Below the pieces are notes generated by a model, which was given only the letters and a program-made list of their open reading frames with translations, ran no database searches and was not told the origin of the DNA. From NCBI GenBank assembly GCA_020851855.1, contig JADZBY010000047.1, positions 1 through 5,868 of the forward strand: 5,868 nt of DNA, given 5' to 3'. Position numbers and translations under genes: made by a program. Each line of letters starts with the position of its first letter. Positions within the stretch are counted from its first letter, which is position 1. Of this stretch, positions 5,662 to 5,868 are shown one piece after another. This DNA is from Anaerolineae bacterium (lineage in GTDB: Bacteria; Chloroflexota; Anaerolineae; Aggregatilineales; UBA2796).

Positions 5662-5796
5662 CCTCACCCCCTAACCCCCTCTCCACGCGGAGTACCGCGT
5701 AGAGAGGGGGAACGGCGTGGGTTCGCACGCTCCCCTCTCTACGGCTGCTGAGGTCCCCGCTGGGGTGGCAGTCGTGGAGAGGGGCCGGGGGTGAGG
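5662..5796. repeat. Multi-arm quasi-palindromic repeat, copy 2
   Basis: This second member of the family seen at 1872-1988 begins 15 bases after the hpf stop. The outer stem CCTCACCCCC/GGGGGTGAGG (5662-5671/5787-5796) is a perfect 10 bp. SL1 (5675-5710) is CCCCCTCTC/GAGAGGGGG continued by CGCGG/CCGCG with a 4-base loop. SL2 (5715-5730) is GCGTG/CACGC with a 6-base loop. SL3 (5732-5784) is CCCCTCTC/GAGAGGGG, then ACGGCTGC/GCAGTCGT with one wobble, then CCCC/GGGG. It is 135 bases long against about 117 for copy 1; the added bases extend the inner stems rather than break them. It has no coding capacity and no T-run after it. Confidence 0.8.
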
Positions 5797-5868
5797 TCCG
5801 GGCGTTGACATCGTCTACCTGGGCAGTGTCCGCCGGTCGACGTTCTTAACAGCCTCTAGGTCGTATAA
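5797..5868 (+). other. Gene-free tail with a possible promoter cut by the window edge
   Basis: These 72 bases carry no ORF that can be supported. The last five bases, TATAA (5864-5868), could be the beginning of a -10 box for a gene to the right. TTGACA (5805-5810) is 53 bases further upstream and cannot be its -35. Nothing more can be said without the next bases. Confidence 0.25.

Noticed and set aside
5662..5796. The multi-arm element as a tRNA-like gene, prompted by its arm layout and a GGTTCG loop
   Set aside because: Arm lengths are wrong, the 5-bp SL2 with its 6-base loop is not a T-arm, there is no anticodon arm of normal shape and no 7-bp acceptor with a discriminator base.
5805..5868. 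TTGACA plus TATAA as a complete promoter at the right edge
   Set aside because: They are 53 bases apart, so they cannot be one promoter, and the -10 is cut off by the window end.

Overview
The window is a GC-rich bacterial chromosome segment with every gene on the + strand. It holds the cytoplasmic motor and inner-membrane platform of a Tad/Flp-type pilus (type IVc pilus, type II secretion superfamily), followed by comF and hpf. The CpaF sequence and the style of the intergenic repeats resemble Chloroflexota (Anaerolineae-like). That assignment is from memory of the families, and no marker gene here proves it.

Layout: (1) The 3' end of a CpaE/TadZ-like MinD/ParA ATPase ends at 316. (2) A 106-base spacer contains a bulged hairpin. 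(3) cpaF/tadA, the hexameric secretion ATPase, spans 423-1862; its start is set by a strong Shine-Dalgarno sequence rather than by the earlier GTG. (4) A 360-base non-coding gap, 1863-2222, holds a quasi-palindromic multi-arm repeat (1872-1988), a separate 57-base hairpin (2017-2073) and a perfect TATAAT -10 box (2185-2190) just before tadB. (5) tadB (2223-3221) and tadC (3285-4244) encode the two paralogous platform proteins. (6) comF (4277-4990) encodes a zinc-finger phosphoribosyltransferase-like protein; its stop codon lies in the loop of a 13-bp GC hairpin. (7) hpf (5068-5646) encodes long-form ribosome hibernation promoting factor. (8) A second copy of the multi-arm repeat (5662-5796) is followed by 72 bases with no gene and a possible promoter cut by the window edge.

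Together, CpaE would localise the machine, CpaF would power pilin assembly through ATP hydrolysis, and TadB/TadC would couple that motor to pilin movement in the membrane. The pilin, prepilin peptidase and CpaB/RcpC-type genes are not in the window and probably lie upstream. The -10 box in front of tadB suggests that tadB-tadC, and perhaps comF, can be transcribed apart from cpaE-cpaF. ComF next to HPF is an arrangement known from Firmicutes competence loci (comFA-comFC-hpf).

The genes belong to known families. The least explained material is non-coding: two repeat copies that share one folding plan (an outer stem enclosing three stem-loops) while two of the inner arms differ in sequence, each placed 9-15 bases after a stop codon, plus several strong GC hairpins that lack U-tracts. 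No CRISPR array, tRNA, rRNA, transposase or phage gene was seen.
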